Positions 8,055 to 16,319 are shown, counted from the stretch's first letter. The stretch is DNA of 64,000 bases from CAZKCI01 sp964551475 (GCA_964551475.1 CAZKCI010000064.1:1-64000), one strand, 5' to 3'. A program made the numbers and translations. The notes: generated by a model from the letters alone, not told the origin.

Positions 8055-8088
8055 AGAAGTGATCAGTAACTGATGACTGATCACTTCT
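8055..8088 (+). terminator. Hairpin after the 6840 gene
   Basis: AGAAGTGATCAGT and its complement ACTGATCACTTCT form a 13-bp stem with an 8-nt loop, followed by a T/C-rich run. It could end transcription before the 8184 gene, but the T tract is poor and the element also resembles a degenerate heptamer repeat. Confidence 0.45.
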
Positions 8089-8183
8089 TCTTCTGTTACT
8101 GATTTTGTGGGACGATAAGTTCTGGTTCGCGGATCACCGGACGGGTGATATACTTAAACATCTTCCCGGAGTTATCGCCGATC

Positions 8184-8840
8184 ATGAAAACAACAACCTC
8201 TATGCCCACCTCGGCGCTGGTGGACTACTGCGTCTGCCCTTCCTGCCACATTGTTTCCCGAGGCCACCGCAAAAGGGCCCGGGAGGACAAGTGCGCTCGC
8301 TGCGGCGCCCCGGTGGAGGGGGAGAAGCTCTTCTTCCCCCGGAGCGCGGTCAGCCTGGTCTGCCTGATGGAAGAGATGTTCGATCCGTCGGTCGGGAAGG
8401 AGGGGGGCAGTCCGCCGGCGGCCATTCCCCAGCACCGGGCCGGGGGCATGGTCCTCCTCTACTGCGCCCTGGTCGAGGTTCTTCTCCAGAGCTTTTTGGA
8501 AAAATTCATGGGCAAGGCCGGCATCCCGGAGAAGGTCCAGATCAAGCTTTTCAAGGACAACGTCTCGGTCACCCGCCGGATCTGGGAGCTCTTCCTGGCC
8601 ATCACCGACGTGGACTGGAAGGACGCCGTGCGGATGCTGCGATCGAGCTACGGGGTGAAGGTCCTGAAGATCATCAAGTTCTACACCCGGGTCGTCGAGG
8701 CCCGGAACCGCTTCTTCTACGGCGGCCTGGACGCGCCCGTTCCCGAAGATCTTCCCGCCCAGTGCCTGGAGCAGGTTTCCTCCCTGCTCGCCCTCTTTGT
8801 CGCCCTGCACAACGAATACATCGCCAAACTTGTTTTCTGA
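8184..8840 (+). CDS. Zinc-ribbon plus helical domain protein, unknown
   Basis: 218 aa from the ATG at 8184; an upstream ATG at 8145 would add 13 residues. An N-terminal knuckle pair (CVCPSC, then CARC) suggests one zinc ribbon. The C-terminal 130 residues are helical and contain VVEARNRFFYGG, which resembles the Arg-x(4-6)-His site of HEPN ribonucleases with Tyr in place of His. That resemblance is weak and is inference. Start choice is uncertain because the SD sequence is poor. Confidence 0.5.
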   Translation: MKTTTSMPTSALVDYCVCPSCHIVSRGHRKRAREDKCARCGAPVEGEKLFFPRSAVSLVCLMEEMFDPSVGKEGGSPPAAIPQHRAGGMVLLYCALVEVLLQSFLEKFMGKAGIPEKVQIKLFKDNVSVTRRIWELFLAITDVDWKDAVRMLRSSYGVKVLKIIKFYTRVVEARNRFFYGGLDAPVPEDLPAQCLEQVSSLLALFVALHNEYIAKLVF

Positions 8841-8903
8841 GCGCGGCCCCGGAAGGGGGTTGCCGACCGGGGACGGAGTCGGGAAGGGAGTTTCCGAGCC
8901 GCC

Positions 8904-10475
8904 ATGAGGTTCCGGGGCCGATCTCTTGTCCGCTGGGCGCTGATCGCCGCCGGGGGACTCGCGGGACTCCGCCCCGCCCCGGCCCTGGAATCCCACCAGC
9001 TCTATGAGGAGGAGACGGGGCTGGGCGCCTGGAAGAGTTCGCTCCATTTCACCGTTTACGCCCGGGACCAGGACACGACTGGCCGCGTTCTCGCGGCGCT
9101 GGAGGAGACCCATCGCCGGGTGGCCGAAGAGCTGAACATCACCCGGGCCATGGCCGCGCGCTGCCTGGTTTTTGTCTGGCCGGACAAGAAGGAATACATC
9201 CGCCGGGCCGACCAGTTCTATCCCGGGGACATCGAGTCCGCCCAGGCCTTCTTTAAGCTGGGGAAGGAAGGCGAATCGGCCTCGATCTACCTCTACGAAT
9301 CGGACGATCTGCTCACGGAGAGCCTCCCCCACGAGCTCAGCCATTTGATCCTCGAGGTCGTCATTGATCCGCTGCGCAAGTATCCGATACCGGTCTGGCT
9401 CCACGAAGGCTTTGCCCAGGCCCACGAGACGGGGGACTGGAAGCAGGACCTGCTGTCGGTCCAGACCGCTCGGCGGCGGGGTCGGCTGATCCCGATCCGG
9501 AAGCTCCTGCGGATGAAGTTCTATCCCTCGGACGCGGTCTCGACGAGGCTTCTCTATCTGGAAGCGGAGGCCCTGATCCGGTTCCTGCTGGCCTTCCGCG
9601 GCGAGCCGGGGGAGTTCTTCGATTTCTGCTCTCAGGTCCTTTTCTGGAAGGACGATCCGGAAAAGGTTCTGCCCAAAAGGTGGGGGGGAGAATTTCCGGA
9701 CGCCGCCGCCCTGGAGGGAGCTTTGTTGAAGTGGGCGGACGAGCAAACGCGGGGGGTCTCCTTCGCCGAGGACAACACCTTCCTGCAGCCAACGCGGCGC
9801 CATGCCCTGGCCCGCCGCCGCCTCGACGAGGCTTGGGGACGGGAGCAGGCGGGCGAGATCGAGAAAGCCCTGGCGGCGTCCGACCTGGCCATGAGCGAAG
9901 TGGGGATGCTCCGCCGGGAGGATCCCGAATGGAACCGCGCTGCCGCCGTCCTTCTCGAGAAGGAGATCAAGGAGATGGACGCCCGCCTGCGTCGGACGAG
10001 GGCGGGAGCGCAGGGAGAAGAGGGCGCGCGCCGGCGCTTCTCCCTGGACCGGCCTTTCGAGTTCGTCGAGCGCCAGGTGCGCAACGCCTTCGGCGAGCCC
10101 TCCAGCCTGGGAAAGATCAAGCTCGTCGGCGAGGCCTCCGGCCGAGGCGGCGACCGCTTCGGCGTCACCTTCGCGCGCTACAACGATCAGGGCCTGTATT
10201 TCATCTTCCGCCAGGGGTTGGTGATCGGAGTCACCGCCTTCGAGCCCTTCGCCGGCGAGATGTGCGGGATCCGGATCGGCCAACCCAAGGAGGAGGCGCT
10301 GGAAAGCCTGCGTCGCCGCAACGCTCTCCGGGAACCGGCCAATCCCACCAAGTACTGGTGGGTGGATTTCCCGGACCGGGAGGCCGAGCTGATCTTCAAG
10401 GACGACCGGCTGCAAACGATCCAGATCCATAAAAAAGACCCGCTGGGGCGGAGGTATCAATGGCAGGGATATTGA
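8904..10475 (+). CDS. Secreted gluzincin-like zinc metallopeptidase
   Basis: 523 aa. A signal peptide covers about residues 1-28. The zinc site is His143-Glu-Leu-Ser-His147 with a downstream Glu168 in HEGFA, the HExxH plus Glu layout of peptidase MA-like gluzincins. The C-terminal half is helical and charged and then beta-rich, with no second known motif. It probably acts outside the cytoplasm on protein or peptide substrates. Its last 16 nt overlap the start of the next gene, so the two are translated together. Confidence 0.7.
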   Translation: MRFRGRSLVRWALIAAGGLAGLRPAPALESHQLYEEETGLGAWKSSLHFTVYARDQDTTGRVLAALEETHRRVAEELNITRAMAARCLVFVWPDKKEYIRRADQFYPGDIESAQAFFKLGKEGESASIYLYESDDLLTESLPHELSHLILEVVIDPLRKYPIPVWLHEGFAQAHETGDWKQDLLSVQTARRRGRLIPIRKLLRMKFYPSDAVSTRLLYLEAEALIRFLLAFRGEPGEFFDFCSQVLFWKDDPEKVLPKRWGGEFPDAAALEGALLKWADEQTRGVSFAEDNTFLQPTRRHALARRRLDEAWGREQAGEIEKALAASDLAMSEVGMLRREDPEWNRAAAVLLEKEIKEMDARLRRTRAGAQGEEGARRRFSLDRPFEFVERQVRNAFGEPSSLGKIKLVGEASGRGGDRFGVTFARYNDQGLYFIFRQGLVIGVTAFEPFAGEMCGIRIGQPKEEALESLRRRNALREPANPTKYWWVDFPDREAELIFKDDRLQTIQIHKKDPLGRRYQWQGY

Positions 10476-11656
10476 CAATCGACTATCTTCCCCTCGCGTC
10501 TCCTCTCCACGACCCCCAACGCCTCCGGCGGACGGCCGTTCCCTTTCTCCGGAGACTGGAGAGAGAAGGGAATTTCATCCTGCGTCCGGCCGGGAAAGAA
10601 CGTCCCCCCTCGCTGGTGTTCGTGCAGAGCGGGGGGACGGAGACGCTCTTCCGGAAGGTCTACTCCCGGCTTCCCCAGCCGATCTTCCTGCTCTCTCATC
10701 CGTCCGAGAACTCGCTTCCGGCCTCCCTGGAGATGCTCGCCTTCGTCCGGGAACAGGGAGGGAGAGGGATCCTCCTGCACGGCGAGGCCGGCGAACTAGC
10801 CCGGGAACTGAGCGTATACGCGAAGGTCGGGGCCGCCCGCTCACGGTTGCGGGCGGCGCGGTTGGGCGTGGTCGGCGCCCCCTCCGACTGGCTGATCGCG
10901 AGCCGCGTCGATGCGGCCGCCGTGAAAAAGAGATGGGGCTGTTCGCTGGTTCCCCTGACGCTCCGGGAGTTGCTCCAGGAGTCGGGACGCGCCGGGCGAA
11001 CGGCCAAGACGGGGACGCAGGAGATGGCTTTCGGAAACCGAAAAGTCCTGGGCGAAGCGGTCTCTTTTTACCGGGGGCTGCAATCGCTGGCGCGGATCCA
11101 TCGCCTCGATGGCCTCACCCTCCGCTGTTTCGACCTCCTCGGACTGACCGGGAACACGGGCTGCCTCGCCCTGGCCCATCTGAACGACGAGGGGATCCCC
11201 GCCGCCTGCGAGGGTGACGTCCCCGCCCTCTTCAGCATGATGATCGGCTATCTGCTGACGGGTTCGCCGGTCTTCATGGCCAACCCGTCCTCGGTGGATC
11301 GCGCCCGGAACGAGATGGTCCTCGCCCACTGCACGGTCCCCTTCCGCCTGGTCCGCCGCCCCCGTCTGATGACCCACTTCGAGTCGGGGAAGGGCGTTGC
11401 GATCAGGGGGGTCCTGCCCCGGGGGCCCTGCGCGGTTTTCCGGTTCGGGGGGAGAGACCTCTCGCGGGCCTTTGTCGCGCGGGGCGAAATACTCGGGAAT
11501 CTGAGACGGGGCGACCTCTGCCGGACGCAGGCGCGCGTCCGCTTCGGAGAAGACATCGGGAAATATCTGAGGTCGCCCTTGGGGAACCATCTGCTCCTCG
11601 TCCCCGGGGAGGCGGCGGGGACGATCAAGGCCTTCGCGGAGATGTATTTGGACTAG
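10460..11656 (+). CDS. L-fucose/arabinose isomerase-like protein
   Basis: 398 aa. The C-terminal half reads as the fucose-isomerase fold: GNTGCLALAHLNDEGIP, then Cys250-Glu251-Gly-Asp253, then NPS and His290 in EMVLAHCTVP. The Glu, Asp and His agree with the metal site of that superfamily. It could isomerise a sugar or be a non-catalytic relative; the substrate cannot be told. GGAGG lies just before the ATG, and the gene overlaps the peptidase gene by 16 nt. A peptidase-isomerase operon is an unusual pairing. Confidence 0.7.
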   Translation: MAGILTIDYLPLASPLHDPQRLRRTAVPFLRRLEREGNFILRPAGKERPPSLVFVQSGGTETLFRKVYSRLPQPIFLLSHPSENSLPASLEMLAFVREQGGRGILLHGEAGELARELSVYAKVGAARSRLRAARLGVVGAPSDWLIASRVDAAAVKKRWGCSLVPLTLRELLQESGRAGRTAKTGTQEMAFGNRKVLGEAVSFYRGLQSLARIHRLDGLTLRCFDLLGLTGNTGCLALAHLNDEGIPAACEGDVPALFSMMIGYLLTGSPVFMANPSSVDRARNEMVLAHCTVPFRLVRRPRLMTHFESGKGVAIRGVLPRGPCAVFRFGGRDLSRAFVARGEILGNLRRGDLCRTQARVRFGEDIGKYLRSPLGNHLLLVPGEAAGTIKAFAEMYLD

Positions 11657-11672
11657 CCGGCTCGGCAACCAA

Positions 11673-11772
11673 CCGGCTCGGCTTATTCAACAGACGATTG
11701 AATAGGATTGGATAGGATAAAACTGGCCGGGCCGGCCCATCCTATTCAATCCTATTCAATCGTCTGTATAAT
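11673..11772 (-). repeat. Composite repeat, copy C (partial)
   Basis: The GATTGAATAG inverted repeat and its CCGGCTCGGC flank are present in the same orientation as copy B. The REP-like part is missing, replaced by the end of the STAS gene. It again lies between convergent genes. Confidence 0.8.
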
Positions 11773-12102
11773 TTAAGCCAAGCCTGCTACCGCTTTCTGC
11801 TCGTCGTCAAAAATGGGGAAAAGCTGGGTGAAGCCGGCGGTCTCGAAGACCTCCCGCACGTGGGGTTTGAGCCCGCAGAGGGCGATCTTGCCCCCGCTCT
11901 TCTGGAGGATCTTGGCGGTGGAGAGGAGCACCCGCAACCCCGCGCTGGAGATGTACTCGGTCCCCGAGAAGTCGCAGACGATCTTCTTCGCGCCGCCGTC
12001 GATCAGGCCTTTGAGCGCCGTCTCCACCTCTCGGGCGCTGTAGGCGTCGAAACGGGCGATCAGCGCCACCACCCGCACGTCGTTCACGTTCCTGATGTTC
12101 AT
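11773..12102 (-). CDS. STAS-domain anti-sigma factor antagonist-like protein
   Basis: 109 aa, a single STAS domain. The motif YISSAGLRVLL around Ser53 matches the loop whose Ser is phosphorylated in SpoIIAA/RsbV proteins; the usual Asp before it is Ser52 here. GGGAGG lies 6 nt before the ATG. A good promoter stands upstream on the minus strand. No partner kinase, phosphatase or sigma factor is encoded in the window, so its target is unknown. Confidence 0.85.
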   Translation of the reverse strand: MNIRNVNDVRVVALIARFDAYSAREVETALKGLIDGGAKKIVCDFSGTEYISSAGLRVLLSTAKILQKSGGKIALCGLKPHVREVFETAGFTQLFPIFDDEQKAVAGLA

Positions 12103-12166
12103 CCGTTGCCTCCCTGATCGGTTTAGTGCGCTTTAGTGCAAGAAACTGCCCCTGAAAAGCATCTAT

Positions 12167-12195
12167 ATAGTAGGGGAGACAAGCGCGGATGTAAA
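12167..12195 (-). promoter_or_regulatory. Promoter of the STAS gene
   Basis: On the minus strand TTTACA (12195-12190), a 17-nt spacer and TACTAT (12172-12167) form a sigma70-type promoter about 65 nt before the start. Confidence 0.65.
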
Positions 12196-12244
12196 CCGTG
12201 AACAAGACGATCCACTGCGCGCATTCCCGAAGGCCCGGAATATC

Positions 12245-12253
12245 TGCTATACT
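12245..12253 (+). promoter_or_regulatory. Extended -10 promoter for the receiver gene
   Basis: TGCTATACT is an extended -10 element about 47 nt before the start at 12300. No good -35 is seen. Confidence 0.5.
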
Positions 12254-12299
12254 TCCACTTTCCGCGGGGCCGGGTCAGCCGCCCCGCGGGAAATGGAAA

Positions 12300-12692
12300 A
12301 TGAAAAAAACCGTCCTCATCGTCAACGACGAAAGCGTCCCCCGAGCCGCCCTTCGGGACGCCTTTGTCGTCCGGGGTTACCGGGTGGTGGAGGCGGCCGA
12401 CGGGGCCGAGGGTCTCCTCTCGGCGGCGCGCCATCTCCCGGACCTGATCGTTCTCGACCTGGTCATGCCGGGTCTGGACGGGCTGACCGTCCTCGCCCGT
12501 CTCCAGGACGCCGCCCGCACCGCCTCCGTTCCCGTGGTCATGGTGGAGGGGCAGCCGGGGCGCTTTCATCGCGAGATGGCCATAGAGCTCGGCGCGGCCG
12601 AGGTCTTCGCGGCGGAGGACTCCGCGGAGGAGATCGCCGCCGTTGGGGAAAATCTGGTCAGCGCCCGCCGAAACGTTTCGCCCGCGCCATGA
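12300..12692 (+). CDS. Atypical response-regulator receiver domain
   Basis: 130 aa from the ATG at 12300 (MKKTVLIVNDES); a longer frame from 12198 has no domain content. The acidic pair Asp10-Glu11 and phospho-acceptor Asp53 (VLDLVMPG) are kept. The usual Thr/Ser position reads Glu (VVMVEG) and the conserved Lys of the KP motif is absent (VFAAED). Phosphorylation may therefore work differently or not switch the domain. Its stop overlaps the start of the next gene (ATGA), so it is coupled to the pseudo-ATPase. Confidence 0.75.
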   Translation: MKKTVLIVNDESVPRAALRDAFVVRGYRVVEAADGAEGLLSAARHLPDLIVLDLVMPGLDGLTVLARLQDAARTASVPVVMVEGQPGRFHREMAIELGAAEVFAAEDSAEEIAAVGENLVSARRNVSPAP

Positions 12693-14347
12693 AAAAGGCC
12701 TTCTCCCAGACCAAATTTATCCGCCACCTGGCCAAGAGCCATCTGATCCCCCTCCATCGGATCACCCTGGCCTGCCGGGAGCAGAAGCGGTCCGGGGGGA
12801 CCCTCGCCTCCCATCTCAAGGAGCGCGGGTACATCTCGGAAGACAATCTCAACCGGGCGCTGGCCGCCTCCATGGGGATCCCCTACGTCGAGCTCATCCC
12901 GGAGCGGATCGGCCGCGACGTGGTGGCCTCCATCCCGGCCGAGATCCTGACCGAGCACCTGGCGGTCCCCATGGCCCGGGAGGGCGAGTCCCTGAGGGTC
13001 GCCCTGGCCGATCCCAGCGATCCCCGGGCTCTCAACGATCTCGCCCTTTTCTCCCGGCGGGAGATCCTGCCGGCGGTGGCGCGGCGGGAAGCGATCCTCT
13101 TCGTGCTCGACTATTTCTTCTCCTCCGGCGGGGGGGAGATCTCCCGCGCCTACCGTCTCCCCGATTACACCCCTCCGCCGGATCTCCCCTATGCCCGGCT
13201 GATCGCGGATATCACGGGATCGTCGATGGTATATTTTCACCTTCTGGAGGGCCGGCGGCGGGGGATGCAGGAGATCCACTTTGAACCTTCCGTTTCCGGG
13301 CTCAAGGTCCGCTATCGCTTGGCCGCCGGGATGGAGGAGCGCGCTCTCTATCCTCCCATCTTCCGGGCGATCTGTATCGCCCGTCTCAAGGTGGTGGCCG
13401 GAGCGGGGGAAGGGGACGAGGGGCGCCGGTTTTCCATGACACTGGGGGGAAACAAGGTCTTTCTGCACCTTTCGTTTTTCCCCGCGCCGGGCGGGACGGG
13501 AGCGCTGGTCTCCCTGGAAGGCGCGGTCGGGGGGAGGGAAGGGGATCTCAACGCGATCACTGCCGCCCGGCCGTATCTCGATTTCACCGGAGCTTTCGGC
13601 CGGGAAGGGGGTCTGTATCTTGTCTGCGGCAAGGGGCGCGGCGCGCCGCTGCGCCTGGCCGAGACGGCTTTCCAGGGGTTGGTCTCCCCGCGCGTCAAGG
13701 CCATCGCCCTGCGCCGGGATGACCATGGGGATGAGCGCGACTATTCCGAGATCGCGGTGGAGGAGGACAGCGACGCGGGCTACGCCCGCGGCCTCCAGTC
13801 GCTGGCCCGCCAGAATCCGGACGCCGTTTTCATCGACTTCATCGACGGGAAGGAGACGCTCGGCCAGGCGGTCCGGCTTTCTCTGGCCGGGATCACCGTG
13901 GTGGGCAAGAGCGACCTCGGCGCCGCCGCGGACTACCTCGCCTTCGCCTTCGACTGCGCCATCCCGGCTTCCCTCATCGCTTCCGCCCTGCAGGCCATCC
14001 TGGCCATCCATCCGGTCCGTCTGCTCTGCCCGTCCTGCCGGCGCGCGGAGAAGATCGGCGACGAGGATATCCGCGGCCGCCGTTTTCTCGCCTCGCCCGG
14101 ATGGGAGAAGCTCATGCGCCCCGTGGGCTGTGCCGCCTGCGCCGGGACCGGTTTCCAGGGGACGGAATGGCTGTGCGAGTGCGTCGTCTTCACCCCGGAG
14201 CTCAAGGCGGCCCTGCGGACGAGGGGACATCAGGAGACGAAGGCCGTCTGGGAGGCGCTGGCCGGCAACCCGGTTCTTCGCCGGGGCGAAGAGCTGCTCC
14301 GGGAAGGAAAGATCGACCTGAAAGAATTCGATCTGCTGAGAGGTTAA
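12689..14347 (+). CDS. Degenerate GspE/PilB-family secretion ATPase (pseudo-ATPase)
   Basis: 552 aa. The start at 12689 overlaps the receiver stop; the same frame is open further upstream but encodes nothing recognisable there. Residues about 1-130 match the MshEN/GspE N-terminal domain (CREQKRSGGTLASHL, YISEDNLNRALAASMGIPYV). The C-terminal part keeps the zinc Cys pairs 447/450 and 481/484 (CPSC, CAAC) and the GTGFQG turn of GspE/PilB. The Walker A site is lost: residues 313-321 read CGKGRGAPL instead of GPTGSGKTT. The Walker B region, RQNPDAVFIDFIDGKET at about 374-390, lacks the Glu of GEIRDxET. It probably does not hydrolyse ATP. Confidence 0.75.
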   Translation: MKKAFSQTKFIRHLAKSHLIPLHRITLACREQKRSGGTLASHLKERGYISEDNLNRALAASMGIPYVELIPERIGRDVVASIPAEILTEHLAVPMAREGESLRVALADPSDPRALNDLALFSRREILPAVARREAILFVLDYFFSSGGGEISRAYRLPDYTPPPDLPYARLIADITGSSMVYFHLLEGRRRGMQEIHFEPSVSGLKVRYRLAAGMEERALYPPIFRAICIARLKVVAGAGEGDEGRRFSMTLGGNKVFLHLSFFPAPGGTGALVSLEGAVGGREGDLNAITAARPYLDFTGAFGREGGLYLVCGKGRGAPLRLAETAFQGLVSPRVKAIALRRDDHGDERDYSEIAVEEDSDAGYARGLQSLARQNPDAVFIDFIDGKETLGQAVRLSLAGITVVGKSDLGAAADYLAFAFDCAIPASLIASALQAILAIHPVRLLCPSCRRAEKIGDEDIRGRRFLASPGWEKLMRPVGCAACAGTGFQGTEWLCECVVFTPELKAALRTRGHQETKAVWEALAGNPVLRRGEELLREGKIDLKEFDLLRG

Positions 14348-14459
14348 TTCTTCTCGTCCCGCTCTCGCGGGCCGAGAAGATTTAATAATCCGCGCCATCC
14401 GCGGCTTCAGTTAATTTCTGCCGGTCGTTTCCCCCCCGGGGGGGGATATTTTACTAATC

Positions 14460-14599
14460 CGACCGTTGTAGTCTGGACTTAATCAATGACTGTCATTGCG
14501 AGCGAAGCGAAGCAATCTCTTGCTGCCCACGGGGTTGAGATTGCTTCGTCGCTTCGCTCCTCGCAATGACATGTCTATATTATTATGGACTGACTTATA
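14460..14599. repeat. MITE-like 140-bp palindromic repeat, copy 2
   Basis: Same orientation and same 140-bp length as the copy at 1-140. Its last base is the A of the radC start codon. Confidence 0.85.
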
Positions 14600-15324
14600 T
14601 GTCCGCGGCGACATCAAACCCGGCTGTCAGCGGCCCGCCTCCGGAGCGGACGCTCCCTTCCGGCGAGGGCCACCGGAGTCGTCTCCGGGAGCGGTTCCTC
14701 CGGGGCGGCCTGAAGGGTTTTCTCGACTACGAGATCGTCGAGCTTCTCCTCACGCTGGGGACGCCCCGTCTGGACTGCAAGGAGACCGCGCGACGGGCGT
14801 TGGAGCGCTTCGGGAGCTGGAAGGGAGTGATCGACGCCCCTCCCGAGCTTCTCCGGGAGGTCAAGGGCCTGGGCGCCAAAAACATCTTCGGCCTCGTCCT
14901 GGTCCGGGAGGCGGCCCGGGAGTATCTGGCGGAAAAGGCGCGGGAGAAGCCGCTGGTGGGATCCCCCCAGGAAGCCTTCGACTACCTGCGGAGCTCATTG
15001 AGCGGCCGGCGCCGGGAGGTCTTCACCGTCCTCTATCTCAACAACGCCAACCGGGTGCTGGCCGGAGAGGAGCTTTTCTCGGGGACGGTCGACCAGGCGA
15101 CGGTCCATCCCCGCGAGGTGATCGTCTCCGCCTTGAAGCACAACGCCTCCCGGCTGGTCTTCGCCCACAACCACACGGGGGGGACGCTTCGTCCGAGCCG
15201 GGAGGATATCGAGATCACCGCCCGCCTGAAGAGCGCCTGCGCCGCGGTCGGGATCGAGGTCCTCGACCACGTCATTGTCGGGGAGGACGGCTGTTTCAGC
15301 CTGCGGGAGAACGGACTGATGTGA
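14599..15324 (+). CDS. radC: RadC/JAB-family protein
   Basis: 241 aa from the ATG at 14599; an in-frame ATG at 14566 lies inside the repeat. The N-terminal part is the helix-hairpin-helix region (RLRERFLRGG, LGAKNIFGL). The JAMM metal site is complete: HNHTGG followed by RPSREDI. RadC proteins are associated with DNA metabolism, but their biochemical role is not settled. There is no SD sequence; the start comes directly out of the 140-bp repeat, which suggests the repeat inserted next to the gene or supplies its leader. Confidence 0.9.
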   Translation: MSAATSNPAVSGPPPERTLPSGEGHRSRLRERFLRGGLKGFLDYEIVELLLTLGTPRLDCKETARRALERFGSWKGVIDAPPELLREVKGLGAKNIFGLVLVREAAREYLAEKAREKPLVGSPQEAFDYLRSSLSGRRREVFTVLYLNNANRVLAGEELFSGTVDQATVHPREVIVSALKHNASRLVFAHNHTGGTLRPSREDIEITARLKSACAAVGIEVLDHVIVGEDGCFSLRENGLM

Positions 15325-15339
15325 ACGGAACATTGGCCA

Positions 15340-15372
15340 TCGATCATTGGTCATTTATCATTCAGCAACGGA
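15340..15372. repeat. Heptamer repeat (CATTGGT type)
   Basis: Units CATCGAT, CATTGGT, CATTTAT and CATTCAG follow each other between radC and the next gene. Confidence 0.65.
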
Positions 15373-15403
15373 CAGCGGCCGACGGAGCGGGGGAAGGACC
15401 GGG

Positions 15404-16141
15404 ATGAAGATATTTCCGAGATCAATAATCGGGCGAGACGCTGGGGCGGCCGCGGCGCGGCTCGGGGCCGCTCTCATCGTTTCCGCGCTTGCGGCCGGTA
15501 CCGCTTTCCCCTGCCTGATCTGCTCGGACATGCCCGGGGAGGAGGAGAAACGGGTGGAGGAGATGATTGCCACCCGGGGCGCCGCCGCAATCGGCGAGCT
15601 CCGCCAGATTTTCCCCTGTCCGACCTGTCCGATCGGCGCCCGGATTGCCGCCGCTCGGGCGGCGGGTGACCTGGGCGACCAGGAATCCCGATCGGCCTTG
15701 AGCGCTCTCGTTCTCGCCCTGCTCGATCCCGACGCACCCGGCCCTTTCGGGATCATGACCGGCGCCGGCGGCCTGCGCGTGGCCGCGGCCGCCTCCCTGC
15801 ATAAGCTGGGCGCCCCGGCGGCCGGGGAGGCAATCTGGAAGGGGTGGCGGGAGGTCTCTTCCGAGAGGCAGGAGGAGGCGCCCCGCCTGCTCGGCGAGTT
15901 CGTTTTTCCCGATCTGCAGGAAAAGCTGATCGAGATCATGGGGACGAGCGGCCGCGACCCGGTGGCCTTCCAGGCGGTGGTTGAACTCCGGCGGATCGGC
16001 AACGCCGCCGCCGCCCCCGCCGTGCGCGAGAAGATCAAGGAATGGCGCCGCCAGGGAGAGGGAACTGTGACGGTCGGAAGAATGATTCGCTATGCCGAGA
16101 GCACGGTGAGGGTGCTACTCTCCAGGCCGGTTCCCCGGTAA
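15404..16141 (+). CDS. Secreted HEAT-like protein with two CxxC pairs
   Basis: 245 aa. The ATG at 15404 has GGAAGGA upstream; a longer frame from 15347 crosses a repeat. A signal peptide covers about 1-42. The mature part begins with CLIC and has a second CPTC, then helical pairs (AARAAGDLGD, VAAAASLHKLG, AVVELRRIG) of HEAT or PBS-lyase type. The Cys pairs could bind metal or form disulfides. Probably periplasmic scaffold or binding protein; partner unknown. Confidence 0.6.
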   Translation: MKIFPRSIIGRDAGAAAARLGAALIVSALAAGTAFPCLICSDMPGEEEKRVEEMIATRGAAAIGELRQIFPCPTCPIGARIAAARAAGDLGDQESRSALSALVLALLDPDAPGPFGIMTGAGGLRVAAAASLHKLGAPAAGEAIWKGWREVSSERQEEAPRLLGEFVFPDLQEKLIEIMGTSGRDPVAFQAVVELRRIGNAAAAPAVREKIKEWRRQGEGTVTVGRMIRYAESTVRVLLSRPVPR

Positions 16142-16149
16142 GGCCGGCC

Positions 16150-16280
16150 GAGGCCCAGGGACCCCAGGAACCTAAGGGACCAAAGCGACATAAGGGACAC
16201 CGGCGGCGACACCTGTTTGCGCCAGTTTCATCGGTCCATCTCGTCCATTCCGTCCATCTCGTCCACGGTTCTCGTCCACG
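16150..16280. repeat. Short-period repeats (AAGGGAC and CGTCCATCT types)
   Basis: First come degenerate AGGGACC-like units, then nonamers CGTCCATCT/CGTCCATTC/CGTCCACGG. The second type recurs in weaker form at 37314-37338 and 62578-62625. Confidence 0.65.
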
Positions 16281-16289
16281 GTTATTGCT

Positions 16290-16319
16290 TTGACAATCCC
16301 CGCCCGGAATGCCTAGAAT
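16290..16319 (+). promoter_or_regulatory. Promoter for the flavin reductase gene
   Basis: TTGACA (16290-16295), an 18-nt spacer and TAGAAT (16314-16319) give a strong sigma70-type promoter 67 nt before the start. Confidence 0.7.

Noticed and set aside
12293..12688. N-terminal extension of the pseudo-ATPase frame
   Set aside because: This part reads Arg/Gly/Pro-rich nonsense in a frame shifted from the receiver gene. The domain begins at the ATG at 12689.
1..14599. Composite transposon bounded by the 140-bp repeats
   Set aside because: No transposase, integrase or target duplication was seen, and the repeats are of a non-coding dispersed type. Kept only as a lower-confidence observation.
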